A stretch of DNA of 64,000 bases from the NCBI GenBank assembly GCA_035295745.1, contig DATGIL010000102.1, positions 372,001 through 436,000 on the forward strand, in the 5' to 3' direction. Source of the DNA: JAIQFL01 sp035295745. GTDB lineage: Bacteria; Acidobacteriota; Terriglobia; Bryobacterales; Bryobacteraceae. The translations under genes were made by a program, and so were the position numbers. Below the pieces are notes generated by a model, which was not told the origin of the DNA, ran no database searches, and saw nothing but the letters and a program-made list of their open reading frames with translations. Below, piece after piece: positions 50,715 through 59,505 of this stretch (its first letter is position 1; each line of letters opens with the position of its first letter).

Positions 50715-51539
50715 AGAAGCGTGCTCGCGGCTTTCGATCCCGCAAGATCCTTCCCCGGCGATACCCAAGCTGCACAAGCTATCATCGGCGACAAAAGAAA
50801 TCGTAGTGCCTTTTACAAGTATTTCCTATGTTTACTTTGGGAGTACGAAAAGCAGTATCCAGGTTGGTTGCCGAATATCTACCAATTACATCGTCCGCAG
50901 GTGGAGCACTCTAGCGAATCGAGCCGTCACGCGTTGCGCAAGGCGTTATGAATTGCGTAGCGGCGCCGGTGGATCCTGTCCACACCACGGCGGCTGGCGC
51001 CTCTTCGAAGCGATGTTCTGATTTCGAGGCAAAAACAATCAATTGCCGCGATGTATCTGCGGCTAAGTGCCTCCAATCTGGCTTGCTCCGTCTCGCTATC
51101 CCAGCCGGGAGCGCCGCATGTTTGAAGTTCTGTTTCACGGAAGAGTTCTCCCCTGAGCTCCCTGCCAGCGGTCAACATCTGCAAATGAACTGGATCTAAG
51201 GTTGTCATTTGTCCTATCTCCCTTACTCTTCGCTACTGACTGCGGAAATAATGACTCAATTGTGCCAAAAAAACCGGGAGTTGCATTGCTTTGATTTCAC
51301 TTTTAACATTCATACGATTTTCCCTGACCGGCGGCTTCTCAAGTGCCTGATGGAGCGGCATGTAAGTGTCTCCGAACGCTCGCTTAAGCCCTACAGGCAT
51401 ATCGGTCATTTGACCTATGCGCCTGCGATCTCTCTAATTTCCTTGATACAAATCAATGGTTCGGTAGTAAACTGATCCAATACTTGCGATATTGAGTCCG
51501 CGCCCTGGGGTTTTCTTACGCCGGACTTGGGGGAACTGT
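50715..51539. other. 825-bp AT-richer region with one doubtful small gene
   Basis: Composition is more AT-rich than the surroundings. It holds the doubtful frame 50927-51208 (listed separately), a partial hairpin around 51396-51422 (GGTCA-TT-TGACC with flanking CATA/TATG), and a possible promoter TTGATA (51443-51448), 16 bases, TAGTAA (51465-51470) ahead of the small coiled-coil gene. Nothing else is supported. Confidence 0.45.
50927..51208 (-). CDS. hypothetical protein, doubtful
   Basis: A 93-residue frame with ATG at 51206-51208 and AGGA four bases upstream. It is mostly helical and charged (ELRGELFRETELQ, SETEQARLEALSRRYIAAIDCFCLEIRTSLRR), with a Cys-x-Cys-like CFC and an Arg-rich end. 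No homologous family recognised. Supported only by the ribosome-binding site and coherent helical composition in an AT-richer region. Confidence 0.4.
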   Translation of the reverse strand: MTTLDPVHLQMLTAGRELRGELFRETELQTCGAPGWDSETEQARLEALSRRYIAAIDCFCLEIRTSLRRGASRRGVDRIHRRRYAIHNALRNA

Positions 51540-51746
51540 ATGTCGAAGAGCGCTGATCCACGTCGTCGCGTTCGAAAGTCGGGGGCACCCAGCTTACGCT
51601 CTTCCCGAGTTGCAGACCTGATGCTCGAAATAGAAGAGCTCAGGGAAGACAACCGTCAGTTACGCTACTCGGTCAACCTTTACCAGGAGATCGTGCGCAG
51701 AGTGGTAGACCAGGGTCGGGCGACGGGGATCTCTCCGTCCGCCTGA
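51540..51746 (+). CDS. small basic coiled-coil protein
   Basis: A 68-residue protein with a basic Arg/Ser-rich N-terminus (ADPRRRVRKSGAPSLRSSRV) followed by one long helix with heptad spacing (LMLEIEELREDNRQLRYSVNLYQEIVRRVV). The layout resembles small DNA- or membrane-binding adaptor proteins, but no family is recognised. GGGGGAA precedes the ATG at 51540; an in-frame upstream start is less likely. It is convergent with the flavoprotein gene, nine bases apart. Confidence 0.55.
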   Translation: MSKSADPRRRVRKSGAPSLRSSRVADLMLEIEELREDNRQLRYSVNLYQEIVRRVVDQGRATGISPSA

Positions 51747-51755
51747 CGGACCCAG

Positions 51756-52871
51756 CTACACTCGCATCGTTCCGAACAACTCTCCGTTCTCCCGCAGAAC
51801 GCGATCCACCGTCGACTGTTCGGGATCGGTGTTCCAATTGCCGCGTTCGTGAGTTCCTCCCAGGAGTATCCCATCGTGGCGCGGGAACATGTAGATGTCG
51901 CCGGGCCCCACTGTCATGTACTCGACTTCCTGTTGAGGCAGCAGAAAAGTGAGTTGCCCGCGAATCGGCATCACCTCTGCATCGTTGAAGAGTTTGCCGG
52001 CGCCGAGCCCGGTGCAGTTGTACAGCACCGTTTCGCGAAGGCTCATCAGTTCTTCACGTGCCTGAAAATCGCGAATCACGATCCGTCCGCCGGCGAGCTC
52101 GTAGTCGCGGATCAGTGCGTTCAGATAGATGGCCGGCTCGATCAACATCGACCAGCGGCGGTATGCGAAGGGCACCGCAAAAGGATGCTCGTTGGCGGCC
52201 AGTTGCTTCGCCTCGGGATACAGCGGTTGCACGGCGCTATAGGGACTGTCGGGTTCAGGCATTGCCACCGGACCGTGCTTCGACAGCGTGTAGAGGGGCA
52301 TCCACTTCACCCCATATAGGTCACCCGCCAGGGATTGGTAACGCCGGAATGCGAACCGGCTGGCATCGCCGAACTGCCTGCGAAACTCCGGCGTCACCTT
52401 CTCCTGGTCGTAGACGGTGACCGGGTCCCACAGCCCGCCCGCGACGTTCGACGTAACGGAGGGCGGTGTCTCGCGCGCGTAGATGGTTGGATTGTAGCCG
52501 CGGATCTGCAACAGCCGCGCTGTGGCCAGGCCCACCACACCGCATCCGATTACCGCGCAATCTCGAGCCTCGATCTTCGCGCCCTCCTCGACAGCAAGCT
52601 GCGCTGTTCCCCAGGACAGCGTGATTCCCGCGCCACCATGCCCGTAATTGTGGATCACGGTCTTATCGGCCAGCTTCTCGCCTCGGACCACGAAACCCGA
52701 CGGACGGAATGGGCGCAGTCCGACGATCGTGCGAATCACGCGTTCGGGAGCCACTTTCACGCGCGCCAGCCGTGGGCTGGAGGTGATCGGAGCTAACGGC
52801 GTCCTGCGAGTGGCGCAACCCGATAAAAGCAGACTCGAAGCTCCCAACAGCCGCCTCCTGGAAATTTGCAT
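51756..52871 (-). CDS. D-amino-acid-oxidase-like flavoprotein, apparently circularly permuted, Tat/lipoprotein signal
   Basis: A 371-residue protein. SRRRLLGASSLLLSGC is a twin-arginine signal ending in a lipobox (Cys19), so a folded, lipid-anchored exported flavoenzyme is expected. The order of motifs is unusual: GLRPFRP (51-57) and VIHNYGHGGAGITLSWG (72-88), which end ordinary DAAO proteins, come first; the FAD-binding CAVIGCGVVGLATARLL (GxGxxG 109-114) comes next; then AGGLWDP, NCTGLGAGKL, PIRGQL, and finally GGTHERGNW near the C-terminus. In human DAAO the Rossmann motif is N-terminal and HNYGHGG is C-terminal. Activity on D-amino acids is inferred from the family. truA lies just upstream on the same strand. 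Confidence 0.85.
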   Translation of the reverse strand: MQISRRRLLGASSLLLSGCATRRTPLAPITSSPRLARVKVAPERVIRTIVGLRPFRPSGFVVRGEKLADKTVIHNYGHGGAGITLSWGTAQLAVEEGAKIEARDCAVIGCGVVGLATARLLQIRGYNPTIYARETPPSVTSNVAGGLWDPVTVYDQEKVTPEFRRQFGDASRFAFRRYQSLAGDLYGVKWMPLYTLSKHGPVAMPEPDSPYSAVQPLYPEAKQLAANEHPFAVPFAYRRWSMLIEPAIYLNALIRDYELAGGRIVIRDFQAREELMSLRETVLYNCTGLGAGKLFNDAEVMPIRGQLTFLLPQQEVEYMTVGPGDIYMFPRHDGILLGGTHERGNWNTDPEQSTVDRVLRENGELFGTMRV

Positions 52872-52901
52872 AATTCATATCTTAGACGCGGCCTGCGCTA
52901 T

Positions 52902-53624
52902 TCAGTATTCCACGTTGACGAGGAACAATCCCTTAGCCGGAGCCGTGGCGCCGCACTTCACGGGCAGAGTATCCAGGTCCGCGATATTACCCCTGCCCGC
53001 CTCAATCAGCGTGCCCACAATGTTGCGCACCATGTGCTTCAGAAATCCGCTGCCGCGCACGCGATAGATCAATCGCCCGCCACTCCGTTCCAGCACCGAT
53101 GAGAAAATCGTCCGCACCTTCGACTTCCCTTCCGCGTCACTCTCGTCGGACGCCGCGAAGACCGTGAAATCGTGCTCCCCGGCGAGGGTATGCGCCAATC
53201 GCGCCATCCGGTCCTCCTGCAGCGGATAGGGATAGTGGTGCACGTACGGCCACTCGAACGGACAACAGATCTCTTCGCGCACGATGCGATACTCGTAGGT
53301 CTTCGCCCTGGCGTCGAACCGCGGATGGAATTCGGCAGGCACTTCCTCCGCCGAGAGCACGCGCACGGTGGAAGGCAGCAGGCGATTCACCGCCCGCCTC
53401 AAGTTGTCAGTGGGGATCGGATTTTCGAAACTGAATGCGGCCACCTGTTCGAGCGCGTGAACGCCGGCATCGGTGCGTCCCGAGCCCGCCACGCGGACCG
53501 CTGCGCCCTCAATCTGCGACACGATCTGCTCGAGCAGGCCCTGAATCGTCGGAAGTCCGGGCTGTACCTGCCAGCCGTGGAACGAACTGCCGTCGTAGGC
53601 GAGCTTGAGTTTGATGCGCCGCAT
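52902..53624 (-). CDS. truA: tRNA pseudouridine(38-40) synthase TruA
   Basis: A 240-residue enzyme that converts U38-U40 of the tRNA anticodon stem to pseudouridine. Family motifs: KLKLAYDGSSFHGWQVQPGLPTIQG, catalytic Asp52 in GSGRTDAGVHA, KTYEYRI, and the C-terminal FLKHMVRNIVGTLIEAGRG. Length is slightly shorter than the E. coli protein (270). The start at 53622-53624 lies just after the pyrE stop (two-base gap), so pyrE-truA are co-transcribed. Confidence 0.95.
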   Translation of the reverse strand: MRRIKLKLAYDGSSFHGWQVQPGLPTIQGLLEQIVSQIEGAAVRVAGSGRTDAGVHALEQVAAFSFENPIPTDNLRRAVNRLLPSTVRVLSAEEVPAEFHPRFDARAKTYEYRIVREEICCPFEWPYVHHYPYPLQEDRMARLAHTLAGEHDFTVFAASDESDAEGKSKVRTIFSSVLERSGGRLIYRVRGSGFLKHMVRNIVGTLIEAGRGNIADLDTLPVKCGATAPAKGLFLVNVEY

Positions 53625-53626
53625 CT

Positions 53627-54220
53627 TCAGGCCGGGCGCGAGCCGGGCTTGATGGCGGGAATCCCCAGATTGCACATGGGGCACTGCTCGGGGTAGTGTG
53701 CGGCCACTCGCAAGGTGGCTAGGGCAACGCGTGGCACGGTGACGTCGGCAAGCCCTCCGCTGCGGTCGATAATCGAGCCTGCCGCCAGCACTTTCACGCC
53801 GCGCGCCTGCAGGATTTCGATCACGTCGCGCGTGCTGCCGCCCGTCGTGATCACGTCTTCAATCACCACCGCGGTCTCTCCCGGACCTGCCGTGAATCCG
53901 CGCCGAAGATCCATCTTGCCGCTCGATGTATCTCGCTCCATGAAGATGAATCGCGTGCCGAGCGCACGCGCCACTTCGTGGCCGATGATCAGACCGCCCA
54001 AAGCGGGCGATGCCACCATGCCGATTTTTTCGGTAATGCTTTTGCGGACCTCCTCCGCGAGCATGCGGCCCAACTTCTCCGCAGCTTTGGGATGCTGCAG
54101 CACCAGCGCACTCTGCAGGTATTCGGCGCTATGCAGACCGGACGTAAGCCGGAAATGGCCCTGGAGATACGCACCGGTGGAACGGAATAACTCGAGGACG
54201 GATTCAGCTTGCGGCGTCAC
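53627..54220 (-). CDS. pyrE: orotate phosphoribosyltransferase
   Basis: A 197-residue pyrimidine-biosynthesis enzyme that makes OMP from orotate and PRPP. The PRPP-binding motif VVIEDVITTGGS (about 118-129), the FRLTSGLHSAEYLQ start and the ALGTRFIFMERD segment are typical. The C-terminus carries a CPMC motif (EQCPMCNLGIPA), seen in a subset of bacterial PyrE. GTG at 54218-54220 begins the family's N-terminus; on the - strand TATAGT (54234-54229) ends eight bases before it, so the mRNA is probably nearly leaderless. Divergent from the TolC-like gene. Confidence 0.93.
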   Translation of the reverse strand: MTPQAESVLELFRSTGAYLQGHFRLTSGLHSAEYLQSALVLQHPKAAEKLGRMLAEEVRKSITEKIGMVASPALGGLIIGHEVARALGTRFIFMERDTSSGKMDLRRGFTAGPGETAVVIEDVITTGGSTRDVIEILQARGVKVLAAGSIIDRSGGLADVTVPRVALATLRVAAHYPEQCPMCNLGIPAIKPGSRPA

Positions 54221-54306
54221 AAACGCCTACTATAACATTGAATGAAATCGCACGAATTTCAGAGCCCCAAGGCATTCCGCCCGGCGGGACTTCAGGTGAG
54301 TTGCGC

Positions 54307-56309
54307 ATGAACGGTACGAGATCCTCTCTCGCTGTGCTCTGTTGTCTTCTGCTGCTGACACCGTCCGCTGCCTTCGGTGCTGGCCTCGGCCCGGACGTCG
54401 AAGATGATAAGCCTTCGAGCCCGGCAGCCAATCAGGACAACCCGGTGCCCCAGCCGTCGGTTGTTCCGCACGGCCTCGTTGGCAAGGTGTCAGACCCGTA
54501 CCGGCCGAAAAGCGTGGCGCCGCCCACGGTTGAAAACTCCGGACGTCTCGAGTCGCTGTTGCGCGCCGGGAATCTCTACCTTTCCCTCCAGGACGTCATT
54601 GCGCTTGCGCTCGAGAACAACCTGGATATCGCGATTCAACGATATGGACCGCAACTCGCGGACGCGGCGGTGATGCAGGCCGAAGCCGGCGGATTCGCTC
54701 GCGGTGTCTCGACCACGGTAACGGCGGGCCCCAGCAGTGCGTCCGTGAGCAGCTCGGGAACCACGCCCGGCACGAACCAGAACGCCGCTTCCCAGGCCAG
54801 TTCCGCGACAGCCTCCGCGGTCGGTAGCAGCGTGCTGCAATCCTCTGGGCCGTCGATACCCAGCCTCGACCCCGCTGTCGTCAGCAGTCTCAACTGGGCA
54901 CACCAGACCACGCCGCAGAGCAGCGCGTTCGTCACCGGAAGCAGCGAACTGGTGCAACGCCTGTCGACTTCCAATTTCGGCGTGCAGCAGAGCTTTCTCA
55001 CCGGCACTACCGTGAATCTGGGATTGAACAACACCTCGACCACTGCCAACAATCCGCGCGCCGATTTCAATCCCGCCACCAGCGCCACGCTGGGGGTTAC
55101 GCTCACGCAGCATCTTTTCCAGGGCTTCGGGCCGGCCGTGAATGCCCGGCAGATCCGTATTGCGCGCAACAATCGTGAAGTTTCCGACCTCACCTTTAAG
55201 CTGCAAGTGGAGACTACCGTGGCCGCCGTCATGTCGCTCTACTGGGACCTGGTGGCATTCAACGAGAACGTCCGGGTGGCTCGCGAGGCGGTAGCGGCAG
55301 CCAACCGGCTTTGGGAGGACAACAAGCGGCAGGTGGATGCCGGAACACTGGCGCCGATCGAAGTGACCCGTGCCGAAGCGCAGATCGCGACCGGGGAGCA
55401 GCAGCTCACTATCGCCCAGACGCAGGTGCTGCAACAGGAGACCATTCTGAAGACGGCGCTCAGCCGGACTGGTGTCGCCAGTCAGGCAATTGCCGATGCC
55501 CATATCATCCCCACCGACCAGATCAACGTGCCCGACACGCAGCCGATCGCGCCCATCCAGGACATGATGGCGATGGCGCTTTCCTCCCGCCCGGAGTTGG
55601 CGCAGAGCCGCATCCAATTAACCAACCAGGAACTGACCATTCGCGGATCGAAGAATTCGCTGCTTCCCACCGTGGATGCCGTAGTGAACCTCAGCAACAG
55701 CGCCCTCGCCGGCCAACCGAACGCCTGCCAGCACCCGCGGGCACAGCCCACAGCAATAACCCGTTCTTTATCGGCGGCTACGGACAAGTGCTCACGCAGA
55801 TCTTCCAGCGCAACTTTCCGAACTACGCGCTGGGCTTCAACGTGAATATTCCGATCCGCAACCGCGCGGCGCAGGCGCAGGTCATCAACGACGAACTCAC
55901 GCTGCGCCAGCAGCAGCTCGGCCTGCAGCGCCTTGAAAATCAGGTGCGTACCGACGTCGTCAATGCGGTGATCGCGCTGACCCAGGCACGCGCGCAATAT
56001 CAGGCGGCTAACAAATCGCGAGCGCTGCAGGCGCAAACGCTGGATGCCGAGCAGAAGAAGCTGGCGTTGGGCGCGTCCACCATCTATAACGTGATTCAGG
56101 ATCAGCAGGCGCTCACCGCGGCGGAATCGAGCGAAGTGGCTGCCAAGGCGGCTTACTACAAGGCGAAGGTGGAGCTCGACCGCGCCACCGGCCAGATATT
56201 AACTAACAATAATATTTCGCTCGACGAAGCTTTCCGGGGAGTAGTTGCCCGGCCTCCCAGCGCGCTTCCGTCAGCTTCGGTGCAGTCGGGGAAACCCTCG
56301 CAGCAATAA
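54307..56309 (+). pseudogene. TolC-like outer-membrane efflux protein, frameshifted
   Basis: The ATG at 54307 opens a signal peptide (LAVLCCLLLLTPSAAFG). The first frame carries the first TolC repeat: NLYLSLQDVIALALENNLDIAIQRYGPQLADA, a long Ser/Thr/Ala-rich insert, LTQHLFQGFGPAVNARQIRIARNNREV, and EVTRAEAQIATGEQQL. Near 55720 the frame changes by one base; the continuation QIFQRNFPNYALGFNVNIPIRNRAAQAQ, LVIDDELTLR-like helix and GASTIYNVIQDQQALTAAES complete the second TolC repeat and end at 56309. If uncorrected, the product stops at 55845. No membrane-fusion or pump gene is adjacent. It forms the outer-membrane channel of an export system. Confidence 0.8.
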
Positions 56310-56821
56310 TTACGTGCGACTGATGCGTCATTGTGTCCACAGCGTGGCCTTTTGATACAGAAGTTGACAGCCAACTGACTATTTTATGTACACCAGCGCA
56401 CGCTCACGGTTCAGCGGGCTGATTTTAAAGGGCTTCGATTTTGGTAAGGAGATTGCTTATAAGGGAGCCGTGACTAAGATCTCACAGGCTCTCGGAGAGA
56501 CGATTGACCCCCGATTTCGGCGCCTACCTTTCCAGTCACCTCGCCTAAAATCCTTCTAGCTGTCCATAAATCCCCTCACAATCGTCTCTCCCTGACCTGT
56601 GGTTAGAGGCCATCCTCTTTCCACTGACAGGGCGTTGGGAGACCAGCGAAACGATCGACCACGCGTCACCGCACGGCCACGTTCCCACAATGATTTGAGC
56701 CGCTGGATGCGAGTCCTGCGCCACGGCAAGCCATCTTCCGACAGCGAGCCGGAAAATCCCGCGCACCAAGGCGTCCGCGATTTTACAGTCGCGCCACCCG
56801 CGATTGGAGGACAATAGCGAA
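56310..56821. other. 512-bp gap ahead of the receiver-porin-cupredoxin-kinase run
   Basis: No gene is supported. A TTGACA at 56364-56369 is followed only by poor -10 candidates, so a promoter here is uncertain. The second half is GC-rich; open frames on both strands lack ribosome-binding sites and recognisable sequence. GGAGG at 56806-56810 serves the receiver gene. Confidence 0.4.
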
Positions 56822-57256
56822 ATGCTTGTAGAGGGCGAAAACGTGCCGCAAGAGCACGCGCCCGGAGGGGACCGGCGCGCCGTACTGATTGTCGAGGACT
56901 CCGAGAACAGCGCGGCAATACTCGAAATCGCGCTTCTGCGAATTCCCGGATTATCCGTGCTGATTGCTTCTTCGGCGATAGAGGCTTTGCGCATCCTGCG
57001 ACGTCCCGGACCGCTGGTGCGCGCCATTGTAACGGATCTGAACATGCCGCGCATGGACGGATTCGAGATGATCGCGGAAATCCGCCAGGACCGCGCGCTC
57101 TCTTCCACCCCTATCATCGTGGTCAGCGCCGATACCGACCCGCGGACGCCGGAGCGCATCGCGCAACTGGGCGTCAGCGCATTTTTCCCCAAACCCTACT
57201 CCCCGGCGCAGATCACGCGGAAACTGGAGCAGATTCTCGATGGTACGAATCAATAG
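56822..57256 (+). CDS. response regulator, receiver domain only
   Basis: A 144-residue protein. The receiver domain spans about 19-140 with acidic pocket ED (25-26), phosphoacceptor Asp72 (VTDLNMPRMDGFEMI), switch Ser in IIVVSAD and Lys in FFPKPYSP. No output domain. The ATG at 56822 is preferred over an upstream TTG because GGAGG lies about 11 bases before it. The next gene starts inside its last codons (17-base overlap), so the four genes to 61256 are tightly linked. The sensor kinase at the end of the run is its likely partner. Confidence 0.87.
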   Translation: MLVEGENVPQEHAPGGDRRAVLIVEDSENSAAILEIALLRIPGLSVLIASSAIEALRILRRPGPLVRAIVTDLNMPRMDGFEMIAEIRQDRALSSTPIIVVSADTDPRTPERIAQLGVSAFFPKPYSPAQITRKLEQILDGTNQ

Positions 57257-58631
57257 GCTGCTGGGCCCGGCGCTGCTGTGTTGCGCCCTGCGGCTCGGCG
57301 CGCAGAGTCAACCCGAGTTATCCACCATACTGGAGCGGCTGGACCGTCTGGAGCGCGAGAATCGCGTTCTTACCGACAGAGTGCAAACTTTGCAGGCCAG
57401 ATTGGACGCCATCGGCACCGCCAAACCGGCACCCGCCGAAAATGCCGCGAGCGCCGAGACTGTTCCGGGTGCGGACGGAGCCTCGAATGTCATCACTCCG
57501 GCCACCCTCGAGCAGCAAGTAGAGATTCAGGGCAAGCGGATCGACGAGCAGGCGCAGACGAAGGTCGAGGCCTCGCAGAGATTTCCGATTCGACTCACCG
57601 GCATGGCGCTGTTTAACGCCTATATGAATTCCAGGCAAAGCGGCGGGGCTGAGTATCCCGTGGTGGCCGCGGCGACCGGTCCCGCATCGGCGGGCGCCAC
57701 TCTCCGCCAGACGATTGTCGGACTGGATTTTCGCGGCCCCAGCACCGTCTGGGGAGGCACGGTCCACGGTTCGGTGTATATGGACTTCGCTGCCGGCGCT
57801 ACCAACATCGCGATGCGTCTGCGTACCGGATCGATTGAAATTGACTGGAAAAATCGCAGCTTTATGGTGGGGCTCGAGAAGCCGATCTTCAATCCTCGGG
57901 AGCCCAGTTCTCTCGCGCAGTTAGCGGTTTCGCCTTTGACCGGTGTGGGAAACCTCTGGCTCTGGGTACCCCAGGCGAGGTTCGAGCAGGATATCGCTTT
58001 TACGCGCTCCACCGGGATTCGGGCCCAGGGGGGAGTGGTGCAGACCCATGAAATCGGTCCGTATGCCGGAAGCACATTTACCGGCACCGTGGAATCGGCC
58101 CGGCCCGGTGGCGAAGGCCGGGTGGAGTTGTACCACAATCTGGACGACCAGAGACGCCTGGAGTTCGCGTCCGGCTTTCACACCAGCCAGACGCACGTGA
58201 TCGGGAAGTCGGTCGAGTCGCAGATTCTCTCGTTGGACTGGTTCTTCAATCCGCTTCGGAAAGTCGATTTTACCGGCGCTTTCTATACCGGGCAGAACGT
58301 GGCGCCGTTGGGAGCCGGTTATCAGCAGGGCTTCGGCGTGTACTATAGTCATGTGTCCCCTGTGCATAGCCAGGGCGGCTGGGCTCAGATTACGTTCCAT
58401 GCCGCGCCGCGGCTGGATTTCCACTTCTTCACTGGACAACAGGACGACCGGAACAGCGATCTCGATCGCGGCGGTATCGGCAAGAACCTCCTGTTTGGAG
58501 GAAATGTCTACTTCCACCTCGCGCCGAACGTGCTTTTAGGCTTGGAAACCACCCAACTGCGCACCACGTACCTCGGACAGGGGATTCGAATCAACAACCA
58601 CTATGACCTGGCGTTGGGTTACCTATTTTAG
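57240..58631 (+). CDS. porin-like outer-membrane protein with N-terminal coiled coil
   Basis: A 463-residue protein with a signal peptide (to about GAQS). A coiled coil follows (LSTILERLDRLERENRVLTDRVQTLQARLDAI), then a linker and a beta-barrel of about 340 residues (FPIRLTGMALFNAYMNS, QTIVGLDFRGPSTVWGG, GSIEIDWKNRSFMVGLEKP) ending ALGYLF with a terminal Phe, the usual outer-membrane targeting residue. It resembles DcaP-like or phosphate-selective porins in layout. It starts inside the receiver gene. Substrate unknown. Confidence 0.75.
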   Translation: MVRINRLLGPALLCCALRLGAQSQPELSTILERLDRLERENRVLTDRVQTLQARLDAIGTAKPAPAENAASAETVPGADGASNVITPATLEQQVEIQGKRIDEQAQTKVEASQRFPIRLTGMALFNAYMNSRQSGGAEYPVVAAATGPASAGATLRQTIVGLDFRGPSTVWGGTVHGSVYMDFAAGATNIAMRLRTGSIEIDWKNRSFMVGLEKPIFNPREPSSLAQLAVSPLTGVGNLWLWVPQARFEQDIAFTRSTGIRAQGGVVQTHEIGPYAGSTFTGTVESARPGGEGRVELYHNLDDQRRLEFASGFHTSQTHVIGKSVESQILSLDWFFNPLRKVDFTGAFYTGQNVAPLGAGYQQGFGVYYSHVSPVHSQGGWAQITFHAAPRLDFHFFTGQQDDRNSDLDRGGIGKNLLFGGNVYFHLAPNVLLGLETTQLRTTYLGQGIRINNHYDLALGYLF

Positions 58632-58764
58632 TGTCTGGACCGCAAGACTCCGAGGGATCGGGAGATCGGATGCTGACGCGCGTGGCTCCGTATCGTGCCC
58701 CGATGGTGAGGGAGTGGTTTCCGCAGAGCGCCGGTCATCGCGCGGTCAGGGCACTCTCGTGGGA

Positions 58765-59505
58765 ATGCTGAAGGTTAGCGGTTGGTTCCTGGCCCCGGTT
58801 GTGTTGTTCAGCATGGGATTTTGGCCCGCGCCTCAAGCGGGGGCGACCGTCGCGGGGTCCATCGAGATCACCAATTCCCACGACGCCGCGGTTCGGCGGA
58901 ACAAAGATTATTCGGGCGTGGTGCTGTGGCTGGAGCGCGTCGATCGCAGCACCCCGATGCCTGCGCCACTCCCCAAGCGCGCGCAGATGGTGCAGAAAGA
59001 TCAGCATTTCCAGCCGCATGTATTGGCCGTCCCCGTGGGCAGTACGGTGGAGTTTCCCAATCGCGATCCGATCTATCACAGCGCCTTCTCCACTTTCAGC
59101 GGGCAGCCGTTCGACACCGGTCTGTACAAGCCTGGCACCTCTCCTCGCGAGGTCTTCAAAGCGCCCGGCATTGTGCGCGTGTTCTGCAATATTCATCCCA
59201 CAATGAGCGCCATCATCGCGGTGCTGCCGACTCCCTGGTACGTGTTGACGGGGCCTACCGGCAAGTTCACGATCCCCGACGTGCCGCCGGGGGAATACCA
59301 CCTGCGGATCTTCTACGAGCGTGCACGTCCCGAAAATCTCAAGTTTCTCGAGCACCCCATCACAGTTTCCGCGGAAGGCTTGACGCTGCCCTTGATTTCC
59401 ATTTCGGAGACGGGCTACATCCCGGCGCCGCACATGAATAAGTTCGGGATGCCGTACCCGCCGGTGCCGGCCAACGGAACTTATCCGGGAGCGCCTAAGC
59501 AATGA
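58765..59505 (+). CDS. exported cupredoxin-like copper protein with carboxypeptidase-regulatory-like tail
   Basis: A 246-residue protein with a signal peptide (to about AGATV). A cupredoxin fold has a complete type-1 copper ligand set: His105 (PIYHSAF), Cys141 and His144 (VFCNIHPTM), Met147. Similar proteins are annotated as methylamine-utilisation-type cupredoxins. Residues about 165-225 form a small beta module (GPTGKFTIPDVPPGEYHLRI). The preferred ATG at 58765 follows GGGA directly; the exact start is uncertain. Its stop overlaps the kinase start in ATGA. An electron-transfer or copper-sensing role is inferred. Confidence 0.82.
   Translation: MLKVSGWFLAPVVLFSMGFWPAPQAGATVAGSIEITNSHDAAVRRNKDYSGVVLWLERVDRSTPMPAPLPKRAQMVQKDQHFQPHVLAVPVGSTVEFPNRDPIYHSAFSTFSGQPFDTGLYKPGTSPREVFKAPGIVRVFCNIHPTMSAIIAVLPTPWYVLTGPTGKFTIPDVPPGEYHLRIFYERARPENLKFLEHPITVSAEGLTLPLISISETGYIPAPHMNKFGMPYPPVPANGTYPGAPKQ

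Noticed and set aside
56364..56390. Sigma-70 promoter starting with TTGACA
   Set aside because: No acceptable -10 box at 16-18 bases, and the nearest gene is more than 400 bp away.
56545..57192. 215-codon open frame on the - strand
   Set aside because: It covers the receiver gene antisense and lacks a start signal or family resemblance.
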